Assembly: GCA_024291935.2 (NCBI GenBank)
Contig: CM044309.1
Coordinates: 7,316,001-7,380,000 of the forward strand
Length of the DNA stretch: 64,000 nucleotides
From: Okapia johnstoni
Lineage: Eukaryota > Chordata > Mammalia > Artiodactyla > Giraffidae
Direction of reading: 5' to 3'
Shown: positions 1-9,560 of the stretch, in pieces
Position numbering within the stretch: the first letter of the stretch is position 1
Layout: every line of letters begins with the position of its first letter
Made by a program: the position numbers and the translations under genes
The notes under the pieces: generated by a model
Databases searched by the model: none
Seen by the model: only the letters and a program-made list of their open reading frames with translations
Told to the model about the DNA's origin: nothing

Positions 1-45
1 TCTGTTACACGGTTGGTGAACACAGCTACTGAAAATTGCAGCTAG
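1..45 (+). CDS. OTUD6B: OTUD6B, 3' end of terminal coding exon (partial)
   Basis: Frame 1 from the first base reads SVTRLVNTATENCS and then a TAG stop at 43-45. This matches the C-terminus of OTUD6B as I recall it (human ends SVTRLVNIVTENCS), with two substitutions. OTUD6B is an OTU-family cysteine deubiquitinase; the catalytic Cys and His lie upstream, outside the window, so activity cannot be judged here. The neighbour supports the call: LRRC69 lies directly downstream on the same strand, as in human. Only 14 codons are visible, so the call rests on a short but specific match plus synteny. Confidence 0.88.
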   Translation, partial: SVTRLVNTATENCS

Positions 46-531
46 TCTATAAAATGTTGCTATTATGTCAGTGTGCTGATCTGAGTATTAATACCAAGTA
101 TTGGATTATTCTCAGTGTTTCTGAAAAAACACAACTACCTTAAATCAGTTTTATGGCACAGCTACTAATAGGTTTTAAAAAAATGTGTCTGAGAGAAACT
201 TTAACCGGTGTCCCCTTAATGGTGTTTTAAAAACACTTGTAAGTTCTTTGTGGAGAATATAATTTATAGACCAAGATGATACCCTGATTGTTGATATTTT
301 TATTAAATATAAAATTCTGAACATTCTATTCTGTGTTGATATTGTTAAAAAATATTTGTTTTTCCTTATTACTGAAAGCTTTCAGTAACCATATCAATGT
401 AATTTTTCGTGAAGAAGTGAAATGACTCAGTCTCTTTGACGTTGCAATAATGTGGTGATAGCAAATTTAATTAATGTTTATAAATAATTTGATTGCAGTA
501 ACATTGCTGTTGATGGGATTAATGCTGTGAC

Positions 532-675
532 TTTTTTAAAAATTTATTTTTAATTGAAGGATAGTTGCTTTATAACGTTGTGTTGATTTCTGCCATATAA
601 CAACATGAATCAGCCATAAGTATATATATATCCCTTCCCTCTGGAACCTCCCTCCCATCCTCCCCACCCCCCCTT
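532..675 (-). repeat. L1 3'-end fragment, antisense
   Basis: The segment matches the inverted 3' terminus of ruminant L1: an A-rich end, then the tract reading gttgatttctgccatataac, then a C-rich stretch. It resembles the 3' end of the larger L1 at 31926 in the same orientation. It sits inside the probable OTUD6B 3' UTR. Confidence 0.7.
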
Positions 676-736
676 TAGGTTGATGCTGTGACATTTTTGT
701 ATAACCCCATCAAAGTGCAGCTAAGAAGGTTGCTTT

Positions 737-742
737 AATAAA
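737..742 (+). promoter_or_regulatory. candidate poly(A) signal AATAAA for OTUD6B
   Basis: First canonical hexamer after the OTUD6B stop codon, in an A-rich run. It is chosen only by position; no cDNA evidence is available. Confidence 0.35.
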
Positions 743-1518
743 AATAAAAATAAGTCTTTTATTTGCATATAACTTTAAAAGATCCAGCACATTATTGCTT
801 TTCTAATTCATTGATTATTCCTTGTTATTTCTCAACTTCAGAATGGTTGTGACATCATTTCTTGATTATCTTAACTGTAAATTTTTATATTCTTTGTTGT
901 ACTTTCTCCATCACTACTCAGCTGCTTTGCTTTCCTTGTACCCTTTTCCACTGAGAAATAATTATTAGCTTCTGTTATTCTTTAACTTGTGCAAATTGAA
1001 GGAGTAGCAATGTAAAAGGGTCCAAGGCCAAATTTACTTCAAATTCTTCTTTTCCAGTTTGTCTTATAAGGTCTCTCTTTTTGCTTCATTCTCTAGGATT
1101 AGGGAAAGCCTTTGTTACTTATTATTTTATTAGCCTTATTAATTCATCTTTCCTCAAATATTTGAAAATATGTTTCAAACATCTGGGAATTTTTATGTTA
1201 TATATATATGGATAAAGCTGAAAGCCAATGTTGAGTCATGACTGTATAATAAAATCAGTATAGTACTTTTCAGTTGAATGATTTGTCAAATCAGATTTTA
1301 GGTTATTTATAAAAATATTTTAAGAAGATAGTACACCCATGTGTACAAATGTGTGTGATAATTTGTTATGTAAGGGGTTTTATGATAATGAGACCTTTTT
1401 GGTTTGATCTGTTTTTCTCAGATGAGTAACTAGTAACATTTTACATCAAGTGTATCTAAAGTTTGAATTTTTTCTCCATGAATGCAACTAATTTTTCTAA
1501 GTAAATACTGGGTTTTAT

Positions 1519-1727
1519 GAGCTTCCCCAGTGGCTCAGTGGTAAAGAATCCACCTGTAATGCAGGAGATATGGAGACCTGTGTTTGATCCCTGGGTCGGG
1601 AAGATCCCCTGTAATGGGAAATGGCAACCCACTCCAGTAATCTTGCCTGGAAAATTCCATGGACAGAGGAGCTTGGTGGGCTGTGGTGTCACAGAGTTGG
1701 ACATGACTGAATAACTAGATAACGACA
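1519..1727 (+). repeat. Bov-tA SINE with target-site duplication
   Basis: Complete composite SINE. The tRNA-Glu-like head (gcttccccagtggctcagtg) carries a B-box-like tgtttgatccctgg segment and is followed by the Bov-A body. The flanks ACTGGGTTTTAT at 1507-1518 and 1728-1739 are a perfect 12-bp target-site duplication. Bov-tA SINEs are thought to be mobilised by BovB machinery. Confidence 0.93.
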
Positions 1728-3664
1728 ACTGGGTTTTATAACATAAAAAACAGGGTATCAGTATTATGTATTCAGCAGGCAACAGTGTGGGGAACTATTG
1801 TGGCCATCTTGAGCAAATAAGTACTGCATGAAGGTATTAATACTTGCAAAGATTAAGAACCATTCTGCCTGCTAAGCAAAATATACTCTGAATGCCGCTT
1901 GTTTTGTAATGCTGGATCTGGAATTTTTTGCAAGGGGGGGGCGGTGGGTAATCTGTTACTTTAAAATTAGAAGCATTAAGCAATAAAATCAGATACAGTG
2001 AAATCTAGTTACTGTAAATTTAAAGTATTGTAAAATAACTTATTGGTAGCTATTTTTTTCTAGCAGGGTGAATAGAATTTTCTTGATTATAGGTATATTT
2101 TTTATTTTTAAATGGCCAATATGGTTACAGACAGGATTTGTATGTTTCAGCTTCTGTTCTTTCATAAAACTTGAGATAAAAGTTATTTTAGCTTACAGCT
2201 AAAATAAAGTCTGAAAAATGGCACATGTTAAGTTAAAAGCAGCATATACTAGTTTAGTTTGCTGTATGATGCTGATCTCTTAGGGAAATCTGATAAGCTT
2301 TCTTTTGTCCTGACTTAGAAAAGTATATGTCAGAATTCTGGAATATGTCTAATTTACTTCAGTGAATTTTATCTGCTTAAGTATGTTTATAACATATAAA
2401 GCAAATAAGGATGTGTAACTAGTGAACAGTACAATTTTGTTCATATTATCTAATGTTTGCTAAAAGAAAAAAATAAAAGATGAATTAAATCAGCATTGTT
2501 CAAATTGTTATTCTTTAATACTTTTAGAATATAGTAGAGAAAACTTTTTTAGAATTTTATTTAGTTTTTATTTTGTCCTCACGTATAATTGAAAATAATA
2601 GAGATTCTAATATTTGTATATTATTTTGTTATTTTAAAATAATGAAGGGCAAATTAGAAGACTATCTAAAACTCTTGGATGTTAAAGAAAAATGAATACA
2701 CATGAGTAAGAAAATGGAGCAGTAAGAAGGAAATCTGCAAGTTACTGCTGGCACATACTTGTTACTACATTGTCTTGGTAGAAGTTGTTAGGAACTAGCT
2801 GAAGTAATAGGTAAGGTTTTTTTTTTTTGATTTAATTTGTAATTTCATACTGTTTTTACTTTTACTGAACAAATGAGCTTTTTCTTCCTGTCTTGTGTAT
2901 TTACATACATTGATTTTTCTAAGTCTTATTTGAAATATGTCTTTCTCCATCTTGTGGAAAAGTAGAAGTCCCTGGGTTTCTAATTCTTTTTTTAAAGTAA
3001 GTTTCAGAAGCAGCAGTTCTTTATATTATCCCACCTTGTTCCCTCCTAGAAGGCCTTTGAACTAACACTTGAAGTTGGGTCCAACCTGCTTCACCTAGTT
3101 TATTGTCCTCCTGGTCTGAGCTCTGAGCAAGGTAAGCTCCCCAGACTTCTCCCAGCTGGGCTAGGTTAGGCACCCCGGTTCATACATGTTACTTTCTAGT
3201 AACTATACACTTAAAATAGTTATTTACATTTAGTTGTTTATTATTGTTGTTATTATTTCCCCTTAGTCTTTAAGTGCTTAGAAACAAGGACCTCACTATT
3301 AAAATGTCTATCAGATTGCTAGGCCTATATATTATAAAGTGCTTAAGGTTTGTTAATAGTTATCAGATCAATTAAGTGGATAGGATATGACTCTTAGGAG
3401 TTTCATTAGGCTAATAGACTGTTAAGAATAAATGAGATAGTGGTTTGGAATTCTTCTTGCTCACAGAAGGGCTGTCTTTTAATTTATATTACCCTTGGTG
3501 AATTCTTAAGTCGTCTGGTTAGTTGAAGAATGGAACAAAGGAGAGTTTCCTTTTTTTAAAACTTCTGATAGTGTGTTACAATTTATTTACCTACTTGTGT
3601 TGATTAGGACGATCTGATTTTAATAAACCTAGAAAATAATGACTTCTGAAATAAGTGTGCGTAA

Positions 3665-3812
3665 GTGTGTGTGCTCAGTTGTGTCCAACTTTTTACGACC
3701 CCATGGACTGTAGCCCTCCAAGCTCCTCTGTTCATGGAATTTTCTAGGCAAGAACACTGGGGTGGGTTGCCATTTCCTCCTTCAGGGGATCTTCCTGACC
3801 CAGGGGTTGCTG
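3665..3812 (-). repeat. Bov-tA SINE, antisense, head-truncated
   Basis: The inverted Bov-A body is clear (gaccccatggactgtagcc) and stops near 3812 before the tRNA-like head. No target-site duplication was identified. Confidence 0.85.
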
Positions 3813-4882
3813 AAAATAAATATACAGACCCAAAACAAACAAAAAAATACTTTGTTAATATACTGACTAGGAAGAAGTTTATGATTCTCTTCTTTCAGTA
3901 TACTTGGGTGACTAATATGGCTTACTGAAACAAATTACTGCTTTTGCACAAGGCCGCTGAATTTATTAATTTTTTAAATAGGAATGACTTACAGTCTTGC
4001 TCCTGATTTTTTAAAAAAATACCAAGCCCTGCCTTCTATAAGGACTAAGTAAGTCCAGTTACATAAAGAATTTAGCACACTGCCTGATAATGTAATAAAT
4101 GCTCAGTAAAAGTAGTTATTTTTTGTTTTGTGCAGTTTCATATAGACGTTTAAATAGAAGTCTTCAGCTTTTGTTAACTCTCAAGTGTGCAAGCACTACT
4201 CTTGGGACTTAGAGAGGTGCTAACACCATGTAGCACTGAGGCACTAGGGACATAGTAATGAACAAGACAGGTCATTTTTTTCATGAAGCCTGTAGCTTCT
4301 CCCGCTTCTGGTGGATCTGTTGTTTGAGCATCTCTGAATTCTGGGGTCGGCACAGCACCAGACACAAAAGCAACAGACCTGCATAGATGGCTTCCCCAGC
4401 TTCTATAATGACCTGAAGTCAAACTATATGGTTCCTGGTTGGTCTTTTTCTCTGATTGAGCCCTGAAAAGAATTTGGTACTACAACAAAATACTTAAACC
4501 ATGTAATGAGCTTTGGAATTGGGCCTCAGGTGTAAGTTAAAAAGGCCTTGAAGAGATGTTAGCAGGAGCCTGATGTTGGTAAGGAATATGAGGAAACTAT
4601 TATTAGAATTTGGAAGAAAAGTAACTCCCGTTAATAGTAGAAGAAAGTTTAACAGTGATCTAAGTAAGCATTAACATGGAATTTAAGTATATATTATCAG
4701 CTGGGTGATCTCCCTGAGGAGATTTCTAGAGAGTATTGAAGGTGCTATCTGGGTTTTTCTAGCTGTCTATAGTAAATGATGAAGGAGAAAGGCAAGCAAG
4801 AGGAAAAATTATTAAATATAAATGAGCTGCAAACTTTGGGGTTTGACAAACAAAGCAAAACTTGCTCATTAGCCACTCCAGA

Positions 4883-5728
4883 CAGTTCAGTTCAATTCAG
4901 TCACTCAGTCATGTCTGACTCTTTGCAAACCCATGGACTGCATGCAGCACACCAGGCTTCCCTGTCCATCACCAACTCCCGGAGCTTGCTCAAACTCATG
5001 TCTATTTAGTTGGTGATGCCATCCAACCATCTCATCCTTGGTCGTCCCCTTCTCCCACCTTCAATCTTTCCTAGCATCAGAGTCTTTTCAAATGAGTCAA
5101 TTCTCTGCATTAGATGGCGAAAGGATTGGAGTTTTCAGCTTTAGCATCAGTCCTTCCAGTGAATATTCAGGACCGATTTCCTTTAGAATTGACTGGTTTC
5201 ATCTCCTTGCAGTCCAAGGGACTGTCAAGAGTCTTCTCCAACACCATAGTTCAGAAGCATCAATTCTTCTGCGCTCAGCTTTATAGTCCAACTATCACAT
5301 CCATACATGACTACTGGAAAAATCATGAGTTTGACTAGACGGACCTTTGTTGGCAAAGTAACGTCTCTGCTTTTTAATATGCTGTTTAGGTTGGTCATAG
5401 CTTTTCTTCCAGGGAGCAAGTGTCTTTTAATTTCACAACTCCAGTCACCATCTGCAGTGATTTGGAGCCTAAAAAAATTAAGTCTGTCACTGTTTCCATT
5501 GTTTCCCCATCTATTTGCCATGAAGTGATAGGACTGGATGCCATGATCTTAGTATTTTGAATGTTGAGTTTTAAGCCAACTTTTTCACTCTCCTCTTTCA
5601 CTTTCATCAAGAGATTCTTTAGTTCTTCTTCCCTTTCTGCCATAAGGATGGTGTCATCTGCATATCTGAGGTTATTGATATTTCTCCTGGCAACCTTGAT
5701 TCCAGCTTGTGCTTCAGCCAGCCAGACA
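4883..5728 (-). repeat. BovB LINE 3' portion, antisense
   Basis: Begins with the inverted BovB tail (tandem gttcag units). It then runs antisense through the ORF C-terminus into the reverse-transcriptase region. The minus-strand translation at 5395-5784 holds LRYADDTILMAE, which contains the YADD catalytic box of the RT. The copy is 5'-truncated and frame-broken. Confidence 0.93.
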
Positions 5729-5766
5729 GTAAATGATGGTAAAATTAAGGAGTGAGTTTCAGATAG

Positions 5767-5948
5767 AATCCGCCTGCAATGCAACAGACCTGGGTTCGAT
5801 CCCTGGGTTGGGAATATCCCCTGGAGAAGGGAATGGCTACCCTCTCCAGTATTCTTGCCTAGAGAATTCCATGGATAGAGGAGCCTCGTGGACTACAGTC
5901 CATGGGGTCGCCAAGAGTCAGATATGACTGAGCAGCTAAGAGTTTCAC
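5767..5948 (+). repeat. Bov-tA SINE, 5'-truncated, with target-site duplication
   Basis: The body starts at aatccgcctgcaatgc, so the first part of the tRNA-like head is missing. TTTCAGATAG at 5757-5766 recurs at 5949-5958 as a 10-bp target-site duplication. It lies just beyond the BovB fragment. Confidence 0.9.
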
Positions 5949-6259
5949 TTTCAGATAGAGAGCAAATCAGGGAACTGTCAGGAAAATGAGCTCCAAAGAT
6001 GAAGCCAAGGGTATGACTGTAAAACCCTTTGTTATGACCTCAGGAAGATTAAAGACATTTCTTAATCAGCAGACTAGAGAGCTTCTAAAATTCTTAAAGC
6101 TACTATCCCACAGTAGTTTCACTTGGGAACCTCTAATAGAGAAAGGGTATTGCAAAGAGATTTGGGATGTGGCTTTTGTCTGATGGAGTGAGTTACGAAC
6201 TGTTTCAAGGCAAACTTACAACATTTTTTAAAGGGATTGATTGTATCAATTTGGGTCAA

Positions 6260-6960
6260 AAGCGACAGTACAAAATGAAGAGCTTTTATACATTGCTGGT
6301 AGGAACATAAACTGATGAAGCCACTTTGGGAAACAATCGGGCAGTTCCTGAAAGGGCACCGTATGACCTCTCTTAGGTATACACCCAAGAAAATTGAACA
6401 TAGCACTATTGTAGTAGCCAAAAGCAGAAACAATCTAAATGCCCATCAACTGATAAGTGGACAAGTAAAATATAGTACAGCTATAGGATGGAGTATTTTT
6501 ATTCAGTAAAAAGGACTGAAGTACATGCTATAACTCTGGATGAACCTTGAAAGCATTATGTTGAGTGAAAGACACATATGTTCTCATCTGTGTAAAATGT
6601 TTGTACTAAGCAAACATATAGAAAGGAGATTAGTGGTTACCTAGGGCTGGGGTGGGTCTTCCTGGTGGCTTAGCAGTAAAGAATCTGCCTGCAGTGCAGG
6701 AGACCCTGGTTCAATCCCTGGGTCAGGAAGATCCCCTGGAGGAGGGCATGGCATGCACTCCAGTGTTCTTGCCTGGAGAATCCCCATGGACAGAGGAGCC
6801 TGGCAGGCTACAGTCTATAGTGTCTCAAAGAGTTAGTTGGACATGACTGAAGCAACTGAGCGTGCCTGCCCAGGGCTGGGGTAGATGGGAAGAATGGGAG
6901 GGTAAATGAGTCCTGCCTAGATTGTAAATTTGGGAATAAAATGTTTTAAGCCATTAAGTT
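6260..6960 (+). repeat. Ancient L1 ORF2 3' region, split by a SINE
   Basis: The sequence follows the L1 ORF2 C-terminal and 3' region, for example tgccaatagaa-like spacing, acacccaagaaaattgaac and atgcccatcaactgataag, and it is heavily mutated. A Bov-tA copy at 6654-6871 interrupts it, so the L1 is the older element. Confidence 0.7.
6654..6871 (+). repeat. Bov-tA SINE with target-site duplication
   Basis: Full head-to-tail Bov-tA. AGGGCTGGGGT at 6643-6653 is repeated at 6872-6882, an 11-bp duplication of the host L1 sequence. Confidence 0.92.
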
Positions 6961-7360
6961 ACTCAGCAATACATAACTGGAACAAGCAGTATTAATAGAA
7001 CTGATTACATATTGGAAATAAGAGAGAAGGAGAAATTAAAAATGTTTACTAGATTTTCTAGGTTAGGAAAATTAATAAAAAATCGGTACTAGATTGCATT
7101 GGCTTTTTACCCATTTAAAGCAGGAAAAAAATTACCCATTTAGACTGTCAGCGGGGGTCCTAGCCATACAGCATTACTTTAGAGGAGATGAGTATCTATG
7201 AGACTTCTTTTTTTTAAACAAAGCTTTATGATTAGTTTGTTCAGATAGTAACAGCATGATTGTTCTTAGGAAACTAAAATAGTATCAAATAAAGACACTG
7301 GAAAATAGGTTTGGAAGGTTTGGAAGAGATATTTCAATAAAAAGCAGTGATTAAGTACCT

Positions 7361-7399
7361 AAAAAATGATCATTCCAAAAAAAAAAAAAATGATCATTC
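7361..7399 (+). repeat. Poly(A) tract between direct repeats
   Basis: AAAATGATCATTC occurs on both sides of a run of 14 A residues with a single extra C. It looks like a target-site duplication around a retrotransposition product consisting only of poly(A). Confidence 0.55.
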
Positions 7400-7719
7400 T
7401 AGCAACTGGAACTCTATTAATCAGCACCTTTTATTTTACTGTTACGATGATACCGATGTTCATTATAATAGCCTGTATAAATTGATTCTTTTTTGGGACT
7501 TTGGCACTTGCTTCGTGGTCTTATTTGGAAAAGCTCCTGTCTCTGATAGCGCCCTTGCAGTGAAGCCTTCTCAGGTTACCCTAAAATTGCAAACTCTTTA
7601 CCTGTTTTATTATTTTTTTCCTTAGCATCTAATGCCATCTAACACACTAGGTTTACTTATTTGCTTGTTTTTTCTCCTAGAATCTAATTTCATTGAGAGA
7701 TTTTTGTCGTTTTAATTCA

Positions 7720-7795
7720 CTGTTCTATCCCCAGTGCCTGGAACAGTGTCCCACATAGTAGGTACTCGTAAGTGTTTGTTGAATGAATGAAGGGA
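7720..7795 (+). repeat. MIR/L2-class ancient repeat fragment
   Basis: The stretch ccagtgcctggaacagtg through tgtttgttgaatgaatga is the typical core/tail of MIR- or L2-class fossils. The family is not resolved. Confidence 0.5.
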
Positions 7796-7994
7796 GTTAC
7801 AGAGGAAGATGGAATTGTGTTCTGAGTACTTTGAATGCAGAATGCATTTTATAGTGTTCAAGTTTTTGGAAATGAGCACTCCAGATGTGATACATACATG
7901 TAGCCCAAATGCCTCCAAGCCTCTTAACTGGCCCAGGTGGGGTTCTAATCAAATATCTTTGGCTTCATCTCTTTCCCCTTACTCTTTAGCCTTT

Positions 7995-9300
7995 GTCTTA
8001 ATCATTCATTTGGAAATTTTCAAAGATTATACAAAAAATAGTAAGAATAATATAATGAACCCCTATTACCCAATACTGAGCATCAATAATTACCAATGTT
8101 TGGTCCATCTTATTTGATCTGTTTTTTCTGCTCACTTTTCTGCCCTGCTTATTAAAAAAAATTCACCTGAAAATTCAGATGCATTTCTAAATGTTAGGTA
8201 CATTTTAAGAAAATAGTACCACCATGTCATTATTATACATAACAAAATTAGTAATTCCTGTCATCTGCTACATAGTCCATGATCAAATTTCCTCAGTTGA
8301 CTCTGAAATAGTTTTATTCAAATCAGGACCCAAACAAGATTCACAGATTGCATTTGATTGTTGTTTTTCTTAAGTCTCATTTTTTTCATAACATTTTCCC
8401 CTTTTTATTAATGACATTAACTTGTTGGTTAAATATTGTATGTCATTTGCCTTATAGAATTTCCCAGTTTCAAGATGTGGCTGACTGTTTGTTTCCCTGA
8501 GATTAATTTAGCTTTTTTTCTATTCCTCATATTTTCTGTAAATGGTATTTAGATATAGAAGCATGATTAAACTCAGATTCAAGAATATTTAACATTGGTG
8601 CTGTGTAATTTTTATTGTATGACACCATGGTAGACCTAAAAACAATATATGATTGTCTCAATTTTAGCGATGGTAAAATTGATTAGTAGGTTATTAACCT
8701 GATTTCATACTTGAAAAGCTCCCCATCAACCTCTCACCTAATGCATTTAGCATCCAATTATGATCTTTATATATATATCCATTATTTCATTAGGTTTGCA
8801 AAAATGTGATTTTTCTAAATTTATTTTTTTCTTCCTCATTTATTGGCTTCAATTTTTCTATGAGTAAGAACTCGATTAGGTTACACAAAAATATGATTTG
8901 TACTGGAAAAGCAGAATAAGTGCTTCACTTTTCCCCATTTATTATTTTTCAGTCTTAAGAGTTGGTTCCCCAGCAAGTTCCAATGTAATCAGTGGCTTTC
9001 TTTTATTTTTATGATACCATGAGCTCTACATTTTAATTTATTTTGATCCATTCATCATTCTTTCTGATTCTCAGATTTTCCCATTTTAGACTAATGGAAG
9101 CCCTTAGATGTGGCTTGTATGTTCTTTTGTTGTGATCTCATTAGTCCTTGGTAACTTCCATGTTTCTGGTATCAGATATTCTAGGCTCATCTTGTACATT
9201 TCCTGCCCCAAACCTGAAATCATTTATTTTCCTTCCCTACCTTTTACACAGGAAATTATCCAATGCTCCCGCCTTCAGCATGATAGATCTCAGAATGTTT
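7995..9300. repeat. Ancient LINE-like tract upstream of LRRC69
   Basis: Several phrases (ataatgaacccctattaccc, caatgtttggtccatctt, aaatcaggacccaaacaaga, ggctcatcttgtacatttcc) resemble an old mammalian LINE/L1M-type consensus. It reaches close to LRRC69 exon 1. Family and orientation are uncertain. Confidence 0.45.
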
Positions 9301-9343
9301 TTGTTTCCATGACACACCAATTCTGCAATTAGAGATTCCAAAG

Positions 9344-9385
9344 ATGGGTAATAAGGAACTGTTTCTCTTCCAAACCCATGGCTGA
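9344..9385 (+). promoter_or_regulatory. Upstream ORF overlapping the LRRC69 start codon
   Basis: An ATG at 9344 opens a 13-codon frame ending at TGA 9383-9385. It overlaps the LRRC69 ATG (9378) in a different frame. It would act on translation only if the 5' UTR includes 9344, which cannot be shown here. Confidence 0.4.
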
Positions 9386-9560
9386 AAGGTTGTTAATAAG
9401 AGCACTGAAAGGTGGTAAAAACACTAAAATCGTTATCTTAAATGGAAAGAACATAACAAAGATGCCCTCAGCGTTAGAAAGACTGCCTGGCCTGAAGACA
9501 CTGTACCTTCAGAATAACCAGATTTCCAAAGTGTGCCCAGAGATACGCATCTTGACCCAG
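9378..9560 (+). CDS. LRRC69: LRRC69 coding exon 1
   Basis: Encodes residues 1-61, [17 protein letters not shown] to RILTQ: the N-terminal cap plus the first two LRRs. The donor is CAG|GTGAGA, phase 0. There is no CpG island around the start; the flank is AT-rich and partly repeat-derived. A 5' non-coding exon could exist upstream but none is identifiable. Confidence 0.93.

Larger units (their letters stand above)
46..770 (+). other. OTUD6B: OTUD6B 3' UTR (end uncertain)
   Basis: AT-rich sequence directly after the OTUD6B stop. It is interrupted at about 532-675 by an antisense L1 3' fragment. The first clear AATAAA is at 737-742, so a poly(A) site near 760 is plausible. Further AATAAA hexamers at 1248, 1982 and 2204 mean a longer UTR cannot be excluded. 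The boundary is inferred. Confidence 0.5.
776..9329. other. OTUD6B-LRRC69 intergenic spacer
   Basis: AT-rich spacer with no supportable gene. It contains Bov-tA SINEs (1519, 3665, 5767, 6654), a BovB fragment (4883-5728), ancient L1 (6260-6960) and an older LINE-like tract (7995-9300). I see nothing recognisable at 1740-3660, 3815-4880 or 6970-7350. The small open frames here are chance or repeat-derived. Confidence 0.6.

Noticed and set aside
1519..1600. tRNA gene
   Set aside because: The similarity to a tRNA comes from the Bov-tA SINE head, which lacks the complete cloverleaf and is followed by the SINE body.
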